Origin: Spirochaetia bacterium
Lineage (GTDB): Bacteria > Spirochaetota > Spirochaetia > Treponematales > Breznakiellaceae
Length of the DNA stretch: 6,450 nt
Assembly: GCA_026002305.1 (NCBI GenBank)
Contig: BOBI01000102.1
Coordinates: forward strand, 1 to 6,450
Reading direction: 5' to 3'
The position numbers and the translations under genes were made by a program. The notes under the pieces were generated by a model. The model saw nothing but the letters and a program-made list of their open reading frames with translations. It did not search any database and was not told the origin of the DNA. Each line of letters starts with the position of its first letter. The stretch's first letter is position 1. Below are positions 5,657 through 6,450 of the stretch, piece by piece.

Positions 5657-6450
5657 TGCTCCGCTTCGCTCTCCGGGCTGCTCTTAGCGCTTGCCATTAA
5701 CGATTTAACAATGACATCGCGGTTGTCTAAAATTGACGAAATGGATATTCCCTGATGTAAGCGTGAAATAATCTGAGCAAACAACTTTGTAATATTAACA
5801 CTAACGTACCATTCACGTTTTAAAAGTTCCTCGTGGTATACAGCGTTGGTTCCAATGATGCGGAAGAAAAGACCCTCGTTATACGCCGCGTCAAAAAATT
5901 TAACCGCGTCGCCTGAAAAAAACGGCAGGCTGACCGCGCAGATAACTTTTGAAACGCCTTGTTCTTTTAAGAACCGCATTGCCTTTAAAAGCGTGCCGCC
6001 CGTTCCAATCATGTCATCAGCCATAAAAACAGTTTTGTTTCTGACGTCGCCTAACAGCTTTATTTCAGATATATTGTTGTCGGCGGCGTCTTTTGGAACA
6101 CGCGAATAATCCCGCTCTTTGTATAAAAGTGAAAGCGGTTTTTTAAGTGCGGTAGCGTAAAATTTATTGCGGTCTACAGAACCCGTGTCCGGCGCCACCA
6201 CAACAAAATCATCACCTGTAATATCTACTATATGTGAAAGTTTTCGTATTATCTGATAACTTGCGTGAAGGTTCTCCAGCTTTAAAGTGGAAAATGAGTT
6301 TACAATTTCCCGTGAATGAATATCAAGCGTTAAAATACGGTTAACGCCCAGCGATTCCAGGGTGCGCCCGATACGGCTTGCGGTTAAGCCTTCGCGGCTT
6401 TTTCGTTTATGCTGACGCGAGTAAGGGTAAGCCGGGGCAACAAGCGTAAT
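5653..6450 (-). CDS. prs: Ribose-phosphate pyrophosphokinase, long form (5' end outside the window)
   Basis: Makes PRPP from ribose 5-phosphate and ATP for nucleotide, histidine and tryptophan synthesis, in the cytoplasm. The frame is open from the window edge (6450) to the TAA at 5655-5653, giving the C-terminal 265 residues; the N-terminal part lies beyond the window. Seen in order: YSRQHKRKSREGLTASR (near 6420-6373), matching the RQ catalytic loop with the His of long-form enzymes; LDIHSRE (near 6327-6307), the metal/substrate motif; VVVAPDTGSVDR (near 6207-6172); the KERDYSR region; and the PRPP-binding loop ADDMIGTGGT (near 6021-5992). The C-terminal ELLKREWYVSVNITKLFAQI also fits the long form. 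A GTG at 6201 is an internal valine, not the start. The last residues are polar and acidic (SSPESEAEH). It converges on the phosphohexomutase, sharing four bases of stop-codon sequence. Confidence 0.9.
   Translation of the reverse strand: MTLVAPAYPYSRQHKRKSREGLTASRIGRTLESLGVNRILTLDIHSREIVNSFSTLKLENLHASYQIIRKLSHIVDITGDDFVVVAPDTGSVDRNKFYATALKKPLSLLYKERDYSRVPKDAADNNISEIKLLGDVRNKTVFMADDMIGTGGTLLKAMRFLKEQGVSKVICAVSLPFFSGDAVKFFDAAYNEGLFFRIIGTNAVYHEELLKREWYVSVNITKLFAQIISRLHQGISISSILDNRDVIVKSLMASAKSSPESEAEH

Overview
The window reads as chromosomal DNA of a bacterium of moderate GC content, most likely a spirochaete close to Treponema. This is inferred from gene style only: a nitrogen-PTS-type EIIA domain fused to an excisionase-type helix-turn-helix, a long-form PRPP synthetase with an RQHKRK motif, and a phosphohexomutase beginning MILSASGWR. 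No RNA gene, CRISPR array, complete insertion sequence or phage gene was seen. It looks like a core or housekeeping region with some local sequence rearrangement.

Layout. Positions 1-2750 hold three closely spaced plus-strand genes: exonuclease III (5' end outside the window), a rhomboid intramembrane serine protease, and a B12-binding/radical SAM protein of the DUF4080-like group. Gaps of about 30 and 21 bases suggest one transcript. Positions 2751-3110 are a 360-base gap with no convincing gene. It contains a small hairpin, three TTGACA boxes and a tandem 10-bp repeat just upstream of the next gene. Positions 3111-5656 hold an HTH-EIIA regulator and a phosphohexomutase whose stop and start codons overlap (TAATG), so they are probably translationally coupled. 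Positions 5653-6450 carry the 3' part of a minus-strand ribose-phosphate pyrophosphokinase, whose stop codon interlocks with that of the phosphohexomutase.

How the genes may work together. ExoIII does base-excision repair. The rhomboid and radical SAM proteins have unknown substrates, and nothing in the sequence links them functionally to ExoIII. The HTH-EIIA protein could couple phosphorylation state to transcription, and its tight coupling to a phosphohexomutase points to control of hexose-phosphate use. PRPP synthetase lies next door in sugar-phosphate and nucleotide metabolism, but on the opposite strand.

The most unusual sequence feature is in the phosphohexomutase gene. A 48-bp segment near its start is repeated in frame 102 bp downstream (45 of 48 bases identical), at a loop where the family normally has no such sequence. 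About 320 bp further on there is a short A-rich in-frame segment flanked by exact 10-bp direct repeats. I see no clear sign of a wholly new biological system. The best leads are these micro-insertions and the putative operator upstream of the HTH-EIIA gene.
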